Shown piece after piece: positions 48,416 through 61,589 of a stretch of DNA of 64,000 nt. The notes beneath the pieces were generated by a model. That model did no database searches and was not told where the DNA came from. It was given only the letters and a program-made list of their open reading frames with translations. How positions within the stretch are numbered: position 1 is the first letter of the stretch; each line of letters starts with the position of its first letter. The stretch spans positions 13,038,029 to 13,102,028 of the forward strand of contig OX246739.1 in assembly GCA_945910005.1 (NCBI GenBank), written 5' to 3'. Made by a program: the position numbers and the translations under genes. This stretch comes from Isoperla grammatica. Its lineage: Eukaryota; Arthropoda; Insecta; Plecoptera; Perlodidae.

Positions 48416-51400
48416 CTTTGATTATAAAGCTATTTTAATTTTTTTATATGAGGGCTTCAATTAAGTTTCCTTTCACTAAAATATATGATGGATTTACCTT
48501 TATTGAATCATGTAGGGCAGCAGTTGTTTATATTTTTTGTACTTTTCCAACTTTATTCATTAGAATTCTCGTTGTATTCCAGCTACGCTCAAAATAATTT
48601 CAGGAATATAACAGTCTATCAGAATAGATACTTTATTGTAATGACAATATCAATTAATTATCTAAACCAATTAATCAATCCTCGTCGTACTTAAAGTCAA
48701 CTGCTATACGTACTAAATTGTAAATCAATGTAAACACTAAGTGGTCAGAATAAAAAAAAAACACACACAGTATTCATCAATCGATTTGATTGATTTCTTC
48801 TTGCATCGATTTTTTGCAATGCTTGCTAGAGTCCCCTGTCTCACTCGACCACTTATAAATTAGTGTGCAAACGATTAGACGGATGACTTCCGCCGATTGG
48901 TCAGTCTACGTCATTCGTCATAGATGACTGGTGAGACGACCACTCGGCCAATTTGTTCGGTGTGCTTTTTGTCTCTGCGACTGTTGGATGATAGAATCAC
49001 CTTTAGGCTATGTCGCCGTCAGATAAATCTCCGCAGTGTTGACCACAGTCCGGCGATCAAGAAGAAATATCAGGGTTTGGACTTGGATCACGCGAAGATT
49101 TTGTCACTCTCTCTGCACATTTTATTTTTACATTTCATGTTTCGTTTACAAATCTATTCTTAAATGTTCAAACAGAAAACGACGGGGACAAACAGTAAAA
49201 TTCGAAATAATAAAATAATACGCAATTAATAAATATGAAATAATAATAACTCTAAGAAACCTAATGCGCACGTTTTTTGATCAGATTTGGTTAAATCGTT
49301 ATCTCTTATGAACGCATGAGCCTCGTAAATTAGATGGAGCCAACAAATAAGAGGGTGAGGCAGGAGAATGGTTAGAGAAAATACATCTTCTGTCCGACAG
49401 TTTTTTTGATATTTTATAGACATGTTGTTTAACTCTTATTGGTAATTAACGCTTATTTAGTCATTGAGACAGTAACCACGATATTCTTGTGAATATGGAT
49501 CATGATGTTATTGCATTGCCTACTTTTGTTTCCTTTAAGTTCCAATTTCAAATTAGTGAAAACACATTCATCAAATTAATTATTCAGTTACACTATTTGT
49601 AAAATAATTGAATAGATATTAGACTGATAATTAATAGCTCCCCAGTTTTACAGCAAGGTGATTATTTTACATATTTTATCAGCTCTGCGCCGCTGAAAAC
49701 AAGTCTTGCCGAAAGTGTGATACACCTGTCTTTTATCACCTTTAAAACAACTAGTTGCCATCGATAAGTAATACTTGAAGTGCAAACGACAATGTTTTGT
49801 CTTAACCTTACCTTGAGTTATGTATTTCAATACGTCGTATACACCCATAAAAAACTAAAAATAATAATATATCTTGATTAAAAAGCGTGCCAAAAGTGTG
49901 CATTGCACATGTGTACATAAATTAATCCAAACCGTTCTCAGTACTTAGGAATAATAAAACAGGTGATGAGTGCAGGTTTGCAAACTCCAGCTGTCGTGAA
50001 AAATGAGCACAGTAATGCCCGTTGCGCATCGATGAGGTAGACCGTAATGTCTACAAGTGCACCGTATGATAGTGCAATTGCGACTGCAACGACTTATGTT
50101 ACCAGCCTATGTGGGGGCAGCTGCGGTGTACAATAAATTGGCGTCATTTATCTACTTGCCGTTTACAACTTCCCACTGTACAGGTATCAAATCATTCAGT
50201 TGACCTTGTGTGAGAGTCTAGGATCATTGCATCCTATACTGGTAGAGAAATGATTACTCTACAAAACATTATTTCCTTTCTTGATCTTGATTATTTCCAC
50301 CGATGAAGTGAAGTGCGTGATCATGATATGGTTCACATATACATATACCCTACGGTGTTATATAGACAGTCAAATAATATGTAGATAGTGTACAAATTGA
50401 ATGCTGACATTGTGATCTCAAATTAGACAGCTCGTATACTAATTAGTTACTTATCGTTTATATTAATCTAACGTGCGTTATTTATTGATCTTCATGATTG
50501 TGTTTTTTAGAGCAACTGTTTCTGTTAGTTAAGACAATGTGGCTATGTCAATGAATCATTCTCAAATTATATGAACATATGTTCACAACCAAACTATTAG
50601 CTTTCAATTTGTAATATCTGTACAATAATCTTACTTATTAGCGGAAGTTACTGTTAAGAAAGGACAACTCCTCGATCTGAGTGAGGAGTAGGAAGGGTAC
50701 TCCGAAAATTCACCGCTTTCTTTTTTTAAGTGAGTGACTTGGTATAGTTTTTATATTTGTGTGTGCATTTTTTAAATAATATTAACTTGTTTAGTATGGT
50801 TAAATTTGTTGGTTACACATGGATAAAAAATTATGTGTTACCTAATTCTTTGTGTGGGTAATGGGAACTGTTCAAGCCTGGACCGCGTATAGCAGGTCTC
50901 TTTATTTTGTTAGATGCAAATATTTCCAATCTTAATCTGCTATTAATTGTTGAGTCTTTTAAAAGTCGCCTGAAGACGAGACTTTGGCTTTACTAAGAGA
51001 CCAACCATCCATCAGATACACAAACAAGAAACCCACAACATATTATAGCAAACAAAGACGATCTATGCAATACAAAGTGAAATATCAGTTGAATAATAAT
51101 AATAATAATAATGAAAAAAAAAAATACACTTTACATATTATTCTCCACGCGTGCCAATAACATGTTGGATACAGTTCGTGATTTGTAGATGATTGGTATG
51201 CGATAGTGACTGCTAGTTCGGTTGCACAAACATGCATAATGTCTCCCGCAAGCTCGAGCAAGCATGGCGACAGTTTATCCGCGTGGGTGACGATGCAAAG
51301 GAGAAACAATTATCACGGATACTCTTGCCGACATAATTTGTCACACCATTATTTTTACCTGACGGATTATAGTATATATCTCCTGTTACAATGTGGGACC

Positions 51401-53894
51401 GTCATATGATGTATAACTTGTTGCTTTTCACCGCACAAGAACGTGATAGGGTTACATAAGTTGTTGGGTTCACGCGAACCCAATTGTTAGCGGTGGGGAC
51501 CCCCCACTCACTTGTAGAGGTGCCGCGACGTCCAGCAATAAAGCGAAAAATGTATAAATAAAATAATTGTATGTTTACAGTATCTGCACACCCAGATACA
51601 AGAAGTCAAGAACTGATTTTCACTAAGGAATGGTAATATACCACAGTATTTTATACTCCTCATTGCTGTAGCTGCTCCAAAAAGTGTTGACATTTTCTTA
51701 GTAATGTTTTTTGATTTAATTACATTCGGATAGGCCTCATAAAAAGAATATCCCAAAGTGGGAATCAAACGCTTAATAATCTACATTGGTAGTAGGAATA
51801 AAACTACAATCCTTTCTCTGGCCAAATAATTAATAATTGACTTGTCAATCGATAGTTTGTTGATCGATTGAATAATTGTGATTTATTTAATTTGTCATCG
51901 TTGCATTTCACAGTTATAGAAGATTTAGATACATGCTGCTGTTTGCAACAAAGCATGCCAACCTTACAATGCTCCCAAGAAACGAGCAAAGCACACAATT
52001 AACCATAACATGCAATCTTGTGATTTAATATAAACGTCGCGACTTTATGTAATGAATTAAACAACGTTTGGTTTCCCTAATCACAAGAAATTGCCGTTTT
52101 ATTTCCTTGTCCCGACGTCCAGTGTCGTTTTATGTGCGCCACTGGTGGGCATGCTCTCCCGTTGAGTACATCCTGCCAACCTCTGCGCCGCATGTCCTCA
52201 AGCCGAGAACATTTATCCAACCTAACAATAATCTATGACCATTTATACTTAGCTAAACCATATGAATTTTAATAGCTAATTCGATTCGGAACAAGACATT
52301 CAAAGACCACTAAGACGGATAGCGTTGCTGGACTGTTGGGCTTATTTTGAAACGGTTTTATACCAAGGTGACAAATAATAGTGAGATAAATATGATGCCA
52401 ACATAGTCACGTATTTAATTATCATTTTAGCTGCGTAGTCTTGGTTGTAAATATATTACTGTCAAGGTGTTATTATATTACTATCCACAGAAAAGTTACG
52501 GTGTATCTATATATATATCATTCACGGCATAGAAGTTAATATGTCGTGATTTGTTTGTTGTTTTGTTTTAACAAAATGTGTATTTTATTAAACACAATTA
52601 TTAGTCGTGTCCGGACAGATCCATACAAAGTCATAACGATTTTGTTTAACCACAAATTAACATAAATAATTGAACGAGTTTTAAGTTTGATTCGAGAGTC
52701 GTTGTGTTTGAAAATTTGTAACATGGTTTATGGAACTCATAAATTTTAAAAGCAATTACTATGTAGGAAAAGACTGAGTTTATAAAAATGTATTTATGAA
52801 TATTTTTGTGGTCACAGTACCAATAACCGACAGAATATAACTGATTGTCGCTGCTCGGCTGCTTTCTGACTTTGGGATCAATTACTTCTTCGGACACAGA
52901 ATATCACTGGTACAAATTGGTGTCTCATTCAAATGTTTGCTTGATTCTCAAATGATTTCTCTAAACAAGATTACTGTATGATGTTAATGAAAAATTCCCA
53001 GGACTTAAAACCAATTCTTGTAAAGAGTTTAATAATTGTGTTTGCATTTGTGTTGGTTTTCGTAGATGCATCTATACCCTTGTTCGGCAGTCTTCACTGT
53101 TCATAAAGAGATGGATGCATTTTTAATTTACCTAATGGTTGACGTTTTGGCAGTTCCCTACTTGTCTCCCATTTAGAACACTGTTTCTACTTTCTACCAT
53201 GTGTGAACTAACTGTATTTCGTGAATAAGCAAGAAACGCATTACACTTACTTGCTTTTAATGAAGCTTCTTCCATCTGTCTTTGGATCCACCCTGGTAAC
53301 TTGCCAACTTCCCACAGAGGTATATGTGCACGATGACATTTTATGGAAATTGTGGATGTTAAAATATCCCAACTAATTAGCCACATCGCAGTTCTAAGGA
53401 AAACAGCCTCCTGCAACTATAGCGTGCACAAGAAATAAAACGATATCATTTATAACGACGAATAATATCACTTTATACGGTGCCAAAAGTGAGACAGACA
53501 CAATTACTCGTGAGTGCATGATGCACGCTACAACCACTTGCAGCAAAGTGTGCGTTAATCTTTGACACTAACGTGTAATGCACCTGAAGGCCAGCTTACA
53601 ATGTTTCATGTTGACCACTACCATTTGCATATGGCGTTCAAATGCGTTTACAGCGAGGGTTAATGGGAATGTATTATCTAAGAGGTGTGTGCACACTACA
53701 CGAACCGCATGGATATTGTGAGTAATGTTATCACGAGAGAAGAATTTCGTGCGAAAATTAAACAAGCTACAAAAACGAATAACTCTCTAGCCAGTATAGT
53801 TTAATTGCGGGCACTATTCTGACCTCATTGTTGTGACAAACGTTTTTGATGCAGTACAGGAATTGGTTTCTTGAGGTAATTAAAATGTTTAATT
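48416..53894. other. Long gene-poor stretch
   Basis: About 5.5 kb of AT-rich sequence. Around 48893-48935 the phrase CGATTGGTCAG...TCATTCGTCATAGATGACTGG may be a decayed arm of the foldback MITE family. An AAT microsatellite lies at 51092-51112 and a TATA run at about 52507-52519. Frames of up to 94 codons (53132-53416 minus) carry no recognisable domain. A sequence CCAGTGGCGCACATAAAACG (minus strand, about 52126-52145) could be a decayed hAT end. Confidence 0.45.
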
Positions 53895-53915
53895 GGGGGG
53901 GGGGAGGGGGGGGGG
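53895..53915 (+). repeat. G10-A-G10 tract
   Basis: Two G10 runs separated by one A. Strong quadruplex potential. Such tracts are also error-prone in sequencing. Confidence 0.9.
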
Positions 53916-54696
53916 TAGGTGATCGTACGAATGAGTGCTAATTTTAATTGTATATCAATCAGTGAAAACATTTTACTCACAAATTAAGTAAAACATGATA
54001 ATTTGAACAACTAAATAGTGCATCACATTTTGTATACCAATTTAATTTAAGTATAATAATGTAAATGTAATAAAAATATGGTTCGGGATATTCCATATTA
54101 TCAAATCAAATTATATTCATCATATTCCCGTTGTAAATATGATTACACGTATAGAACGTATGAAAATTCATACATTTAGTTTTAATGGTGACGGAGTAAG
54201 CGTTCGCTATACTGATACCCTTGTCGCTTCTTACTTCAAGAAAGCGGGCGCCTCCACTGCTAAGTGCTGACGATTTATTTGTTACATTTTGGTGACTCTT
54301 TGTTCAGAACATTGCTCGCATTACACACAAACAAACACACAATTTAGCATTCGCTATCCATTGTCAAACAATGTGCCCCACAAGACAGTTATTCTTGCGC
54401 TTACACTAAAACATTTCGTGAACTTGTTTTAATATTATTCTGTTATGACAAGCATATTTTCAAATTAATATCTTCACATTTTTTAACGTCACATACCTCG
54501 TTTGCCATGTTATTCTAAACGTAAACAAAAATTTACAGACACTTCTTGTCACCACAATGTTATGCTCTTGACATTTGTTTCGTGCCTGAAATTATTAGTA
54601 AAGAAGGCGTGTGTACCGCTTATAGCTGTTTTTTCGAAATACACAATAAATGATAAGTATAATAATCATTATGAGAAAAAATACAGTAAATAAATA
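53916..54696. other. AT-rich non-coding stretch
   Basis: Short frames only. The phrase GCTAAGTGCTGACG near 54260 recurs with one change near 55270 (GCTAAGTGCCGACG); similarity beyond that is slight. Confidence 0.45.
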
Positions 54697-54870
54697 GTTT
54701 GGCTCGTTGGTGCTGTGGGTTTATTTATTCCTGCTAGAATTGCAGAATGGTCATGGCTCGGTTCCCGGTTAGGGCTGGATTCTTTTTAGTACCTATTGTT
54801 GTGGTGATACTGGCATACATATTAAGAGTGACTTTGGAGTCGTCGAGGCAATGGTGCATATAATAAATGT
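54697..54870 (+). mobile_element. tRNA-derived SINE, family A, copy 2
   Basis: The head phrase GGGTTTATTTATTCCTGCT and a degraded B box (GGCTCGGTTCCCGG, about 54755-54768) are followed by a T-rich linker and the 3' domain GTGACTTTGGAGTCGTCGA...GGTGCATATAATAAA. Head and tail both line up with the copy at 14.5 kb, while the linker between them differs in length. Confidence 0.75.
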
Positions 54871-56937
54871 TATGAATTTTAAACGTTTTTTTTTTTCGTT
54901 TTCTTCGTTATACGTCTTGTCTTATCAGGATTCCAAAATAAATTACGAAATAAAACTCTAAAATGACAATACAATGAATACCTAACTCCAGAGATAACCC
55001 AGAATATTTATAATTCCCCACAAAAATGTTTCATATTTCTTATTTTTTTTCGATTTCCAATTATTTTCGTGTAATATTGTCTTCTAGTTCTATGGAGCAA
55101 AAATCAGCGAAAATAAATTCCTAATTCCAACAAGGTAAATATTTAAATAATTGTACTCTACAAATCATGAAAATTTAAAAAAAATGTCTCCTCAAAACGC
55201 CATAGTTTGTTTCTTAAAATTAAATTTTCTATAGAATAACACCATATTGAACCATGCCTACCTCTAATGCTAAGTGCCGACGTGCTTGCGACAGTCGATT
55301 GGACGATCATAGCCTCACCATGTTTTACGTCATCAAACACATGTAGCGACCACCCGATGTAGATTCTCTGGTTTTATCTCACCCGTTGGTTTATGAAGCT
55401 GCGCTGCCGCCTGAAATACCAGCCATGTAAAACAAGCGGTGAGCTTTTAGGCCGCAATGCATTGTTCTTTCGAACCGGAGTTTTCAGGCGGGGTCGAAAC
55501 TTGTCACTGATGTGCTAGAAACGTACAACGCGAAAACGAGTGTATTATTTGGTCACCAACATCTTGTTTTACTTTGTATTTAGGTGACCAATAATATACA
55601 ACAAATCGTTGAGTACTTTTTCCCAAATGTCATGTATAATGTTACAATCCACAGCTGTGGTTGTACTCGTGATATAAGATAATGGCCGGTTTTGTTTCCC
55701 GCATAGAAAGAAAAAAGGCGCAATATATAATTTGTATTTAGTGTTTACTCGTTCGTCAATTGTAGGGAAAGCATCGGGAAGCATGGTTTCCTACGAAAAA
55801 TTATTATTATCATCAGTCAAACTTTTCGGTGACTAAAATCGAACCACGACATACCGAGTTGACTCTCACGGGGATCTACATCGACGAAGAAATATACACG
55901 AATTTTAGACACTGCCTGATGGCGGGAAAGCCAAACAGAGTTAATTTGCACAAAACATTTTTTTGATTTGTTGTCGTTCCATCAATAAGAGATATGTAGA
56001 AAGAAATAGTCCAAATAATTTAAAAACGGTAAATTACTCTTTGCGTTGACATATCGGTGCCTCGTGGTATGAGAGCTTCTGCACCATCACCCGTCCTCGC
56101 TGCTTGTATTGTAGGTGGGCTAATTGAGTAAGGTCAACGTCCGAAGACATTTCGTAGCGTCTGATGTGGAAATTTCAAGAGCAAATATTGACTCTGCTAA
56201 CGTCCTTAACTTATTAAGAATTAATACATCCGTGATCGTCTGTGCATGGGTGCCTGGACACTTGGGTTCGCACGGCGCGTTGTGCCAACACGGATATGTG
56301 TGTGTGTGATCTGTGGTATGTGTGGACTGGTTCGTCTCAAGAGGTGTATTGTGACTTGTGAGGACCGCTACGTTTTTTTACGGGACGCACTGAGCTTATC
56401 GACTGCTGATATTTCATTAGCATTACTTAAAACATGGATATATGGATAATGATGTTATATAATAGAAGTTTTACAAGTTAAGTTTGCGCGTTTGACAGGG
56501 TAGGTATGTCTGTTTTTGAAATACAGAGAAAGATGACAATATTAGACAAATGTAAATATGAACTATTATGTATTAAATAGGCCTATTTCTTTTCATATAC
56601 AACAGTGAATAGGGGTTGGAAGAGTGACACACAAAAGAGTGACGCGTACACAAAGAGTGACTGCCAACCCATAACAAAAGTAATTAAAGACTAAATATAG
56701 TAATGAACATAATATCAAATTATATAAGAACACCGGGAAAAGAATGAAAACAATTTAAACCAACAATACGAAGACCTAAGTATAATGAAATAACTTACAT
56801 AAAATACAAAATAGAAACATGAATAAATATACATGTCTGGACAAAAACCTATATGTTGCACGTGTAACGTTTTGGGTGTATACAAGAAAATCAAAAGATG
56901 TATACTTAAAAGATTGATGAACTACATGTGTGTGTGT
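54871..56937. other. Non-coding stretch
   Basis: A T10-type run occurs at about 54886-54896. A CpG-richer patch (56060-56350) is open in short plus-strand frames (56124-56309 and 56246-56449) that have no domain. TAGGCCTA lies at 56578-56585. Confidence 0.45.
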
Positions 56938-56958
56938 GGGGGGGGGGGGGGGGGGGGG
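56938..56958 (+). repeat. G21 homopolymer
   Basis: An uninterrupted run of 21 G after a short GT run. Quadruplex-forming potential; length may be uncertain. Confidence 0.92.
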
Positions 56959-57657
56959 TTATCACGCCAGCCAACCAAGGGGAGGAATATCGGCAATACT
57001 CTCACAACTACGCAGGTTTGATTAACTAATAACGATATCCCCACAGAACGCAATGTAAATAATGTCCATCTGTACAGTTCCCTCCACTGACGTAATACAA
57101 TAATTCATTATGGTAATTATTCATGTGTGGTTACTGTAACTGTAGTGATTGCGTATGTCAGTAAACTCCACGCGGTATAACAACCTTGATCTTGTCATTT
57201 AACCTTGAAGGTTCCTATCTGTTTTGTCTATATTACCGTGTCCCGCCGTAATCAACTATAATCTGCATAGTGCATATGCGTCGTAAAGATTCTGTAACAA
57301 ATATGATGCTTGAATTTGTAGTAAGAATAAACTGTAGTACATCACGGACAGTATTCATTCATTGTCTACGTACATTTTCTATGACTGGTATGTTTTTTGA
57401 TAGATCAAGAGCTTACATAAAAAAACGGGCACTAATCAGATGATCCGACAAATGATCTGAACGGGTAAACGGACCAAATGTGCTCTGATTGGATCACGTT
57501 TACGTATAAGAAAAACTATACTGATCGAGTTACTCTGATCAGGTGTACGTAAGCACCCTTAAAACCGGTTGGTTAGTACTTAAAATATTGGATTTTTGCA
57601 ATCTTTCTTTTCTGGCTCCCGATCGGTACGCAAAGAAATGATATCACTGCTATTAAA
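56959..57657. other. Non-coding stretch with a possible decayed foldback
   Basis: At about 57410-57560, AGAGCTTACATAAA on the left and the reverse complement of TACGTAAGCACCC on the right may be weak inverted ends. Each is followed inward by an ATCAGA/TGATCAGAG phrase. The match is too short to call as an element. Confidence 0.35.
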
Positions 57658-57833
57658 CAGTGGCGGCTCGCCGGTTGAGGCAAGTGAGCCTGAACCTTCA
57701 CCTCTGAACCTGATATATTTCAATTTTACCAATATTTACATTGTATAACAAAACCCAGTTTTCTATCTGTAACTCTTTTTCAACTTTCATCTCTTTTTTA
57801 AGCCTCGTCAGTAAAATGTGCTAGCCGCCACTG
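57658..57833. mobile_element. hAT-type MITE, 176 bp
   Basis: Ends are a perfect 11-bp inverted repeat, CAGTGGCGGCT (57658-57668) and AGCCGCCACTG (57823-57833). CAGTGGCGGCT-type ends are typical of hAT elements. The 8-bp flanks CTATTAAA and CTACAATA agree at 5 of 8 positions, compatible with a decayed target duplication. The interior is non-coding. Confidence 0.8.
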
Positions 57834-58363
57834 CTACAATAGTAACGTCATGTTTCTCTATCCGTTTTTTTACGTTGTCACAAATAAAACTTGAGCATGT
57901 AGCAGCGGTTATCACGAACAATAATTACGAGTTTTATAGTTAAGAGTTGTAAAGTACACTAATTATGAGGTGTGTAGATAAATGATGGTGTTGAAATCCT
58001 CAGAAACGACTGAAAGGCGGTAATTTACAGCCTCATTATACACCTTGCCTGTTTATAGATCGTCTCGTGTAAAGCCACATTCGACATAACTTAGAGAGAG
58101 TCATGTTCTCCATATCCGTTTACATAAAGGAATTCTGCGATGACGATGATAGGAGAAACCACGGTTGGAGCTAATTTTATTTTAATTTAGCGACAAAACA
58201 TAGCAAACAAGTTTTGTTTATATGATGTATAAAAGGGTGTAAAAATTTAAGTAAGTATTTAATTTACAAATGTAGACACATTCCATATGAGATGTATAAT
58301 TTATTTTAGCTTCATCAGCTGCATCGCAGAACATATAATGAGTGACGTATTTTGTCGTAATTA
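57834..58363. other. AT-rich non-coding stretch
   Basis: Nothing supported. Confidence 0.5.
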
Positions 58364-58418
58364 ATTGGCTACATTTGGCTACTGCTACATTGGCTACATT
58401 GGCTACTGGCTACATTTG
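58364..58418. repeat. Short degenerate tandem repeat of TTGGCTACA
   Basis: Seven or so GGCTAC/GCTAC units in about 55 bp with irregular spacing (TTGGCTACATTTGGCTACTG and similar). A small minisatellite-like expansion. Confidence 0.8.
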
Positions 58419-61400
58419 AATTTCCTCTTTATAAAAGTTAAACAAACATCTTTAGTTCTATTTAGCGAGTAGCTAATTGTTCAATACAAGCTTTTAATGT
58501 GGGTATGGTACTCTCGTAAAAATTCCAAACAACTATAACTATATAATGTGTATTATATATTATCACTTTTAATATTGATATATTTTCCCCTAGCTTCGGA
58601 GTATCAACAAACGTGAGTTTCAAATTCAGCTTTCAGATTTTGGTTTTGTTTCCAGAAGTTAATAAAACACGATTTGATATTATACAATGCATGAACAAGA
58701 GTAATATATGTATGCAAAAAAATCAAAATTTGTTTTGAACATTTGACAGACCTGCTTTTAGTTCCACTCTATGTATATGCATGTTTAACGATTTGCTCCA
58801 GCTGGAAAGTTAAGTAATATGTAAGATAGCATGTTCCCCTGAGCTGAACAAGTAACATCGTGAAATGATGTGATGATTGACTTAAGGTTATTCAATATTC
58901 ATATCACTGTAATCGATCGTTAGTTCACTGAGTGGTGTACTTAGTTTCTCAAGCCAGTAGGATTGTGTGATCAATAAATATTTGGCAGTGCTCAAATTTC
59001 AGCCATGGTGATTGGATTTGAATAATTTGTCGACTGTCATAGGATCCACACCAGCTTTACCTGATGATTCACAATCTCAACTTTATTTACATTTTAAGCT
59101 CGTTTATGTTAACATATTATTTAACAATGCTATATCTTCAGGATTACAAAAGTTACTAACGTATAATCCACCTGGTATAGCTGTCGCCACCTAAAATATA
59201 TGCACATGTATAGTGTGAATATTTATAAATCTTATTCTAATGTGCAGTTGTGTACATGAAACAATAAAATTATTTTATGAATTAATGTTTATTTTTGTAC
59301 CCACACAATAACAGGGCGTTTTTTCAAAGCAGGGCAAATTAACATTTAATTGTTTAACTACAACCTACTTGAGCTATTGTGTGTGATATAGCTCAACAAA
59401 GTTCAGTTTTACACCTGTGACAGAACGAAACACGAAATGTGTGTGTTAAAATAATGTGGGTGCGTAAGTGCGTGCGTGTCTGCTATGTGTATAATATGCA
59501 ATGCAAACACGTAACGCATTGTGAGTATATAAGTGTTTGGTTAATATTAACATATGAACAAAACTCAGTACAAAGGTTAAAGTAAACGTTTCATATGGAC
59601 ATAAAATATTTTTCTTTTCTTTGAAAAGAGTTGCTGTAAGTTAAGAAGCCATCTCGATCCGATGCTCAACAAAGGGCTCGTTCTCTTCCCATCACTCTGT
59701 GACAACATCATTTACAGAGACGAATTTTCCTATCACAACTCAGCGTATTTGTACATGTTTTCTTTAGAGCCTGAGGTGCCAGGTAGATGTTTTAATTATA
59801 AATGATCGCAGAGTGATTAAAATCTTATTGAACGAAGTCAGTGCTTGAAAGACTTGCAAAGGCGCCACTTAGATTGATTAACTACAGGGTGGGCCAGAAA
59901 TTACTTTATGATGTATTCTGTATGACAAGGTATTGTTTTTTCTTTCGGAAAATTACACTTTTTACAATGTACATAATTGTTTCAAATCTTCTCCTGGTGA
60001 TTTCCTTTATCAATTAACATCTTTGACGGAACTGATACTCGCTACCCGAAAAATTCGCTACAGTTATTTAGCTACCCTCTATAGAGATAAATGTTGACGG
60101 AAGGTACGTGGATTTCAATTTAAATAGTACTTTACTCATTTCGCACACAATATAGCTATACATATAAAAGTATCATCTGTAATCATATAATAATCATAAT
60201 AATCATATAATAAATTGTTTCGGAACTTGGCTGCAAACCTATAGGTATTCTGCTCTCAGGAAATATGATTTTAATTATCCGTGATGTTGGAATGCACCTG
60301 AATCGGTGATTCGACACGAGCACAATAAACTGTGTACTGGAGTTGGGTTTTTTTCTATATATATAAATATATATAAATATATATATATATATATAAATTT
60401 TCTACATAATTCTCACTGATATATAATAGTACTTTAGAACTTTAATAACAAATCTCAATCATCTTTGTGATGTAAAATGTATGATAGGTATTGTCTTTCC
60501 GGCGAGTAAACAGTGAAAAGAGACCAGTTTTACTGCTGCCAAAGAACCCTACACAATTTCTAAAAACCTAAAACGGCTTTGATGACGTGCTCGAATCTTC
60601 CTATATAGCGATGACTGTTTAACTCTAATTATATTTCTCTTCGTGAATCACGTCGTTAGATTTCATTGCACTGGTTGCGGCTTGCGACGCTTTGGCATCA
60701 AGATTGGAGCTGTAAACTGGCACATTGTTGTTTGTTGAGTGATTTCGTGCGGTGTTTCAATCTGGCAACAAATCACACTTATTATCATAGACAACGTGAT
60801 TATTCACCACCTTTTAATTGTGTAAATCGGATCCATAAAGTAAGACCAAATAACATTTATATGAAGTTTGGCTTGACAACTAAAAATTTGCACATGCTAC
60901 ATTCAAGCTGTTTCCATATTTTCTAAATGTCATTATTGACTGTATATATAATATGTTTATGTAATCAAAACATTTGAAAAATGTATAAATGTACCAAAGC
61001 AATTACTATTATTGATTAAATGTAGTTAAAAATAGACACACAAAATGATACCATGGATTTTTCCATTCTTTAATAACTGCAATGTAATACCTTCATTGCA
61101 TCGTTCACAATATTAATTGCCATTGGTGTGATTTCAATATATCCTCCAATGAATATGTGTATGTTAAAGTGTCCGAAACATATACCCGCATATCTCCCCA
61201 TAATGAAGTGAAGACAGAATTTGAAATGTTATTGAATCTGACATAAAATACTACCCACAACTGTTGGTAACAAAACGCAATAATTAGGAGTATAGCTATT
61301 GTGTCAGCCCTGATTGAGCAGACCCAATAAATGTTCAAGAAATACGCGTCAAGTTCGTGGCAATACCATCCAAGCACGGACGGAGGAGCTTGTTCTAGAC

Positions 61401-61589
61401 AATAACTGGTTGCTTATTGGTTTATGGCTGACGGTAGTTTCATATATATGCATCATAATGGCTGTTAATAGCCACCACAACACCAACGTCCGTAACGTAA
61501 CAGTGCGGTAGTTTCTCATGTGTAGTTTGTCTAGTCGAGAATTAATCATCAACGAACAACCATTTAAGAAGCAAGAATTATAAACACTG
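58419..61589. other. AT-rich non-coding stretch
   Basis: Contains an AT-dinucleotide-rich tract (60355-60396), a direct repeat of AATCATATAAT (about 60182-60212) and a mariner-like phrase near 59885 (rejected, see below). Frames at 61105-61377 (minus), 61314-61511 (plus) and 61349-61696 (minus) overlap one another and have no domain. Confidence 0.5.

Noticed and set aside
52126..52205. Possible hAT end or pseudo-tRNA in a GC-richer patch
   Set aside because: No TIR partner and no acceptable A/B box pair.
59880..59910. Mariner-like terminus ACAGGGTGGGCCAGAAATTAC
   Set aside because: No inverted partner was found downstream or upstream, so no element can be delimited.
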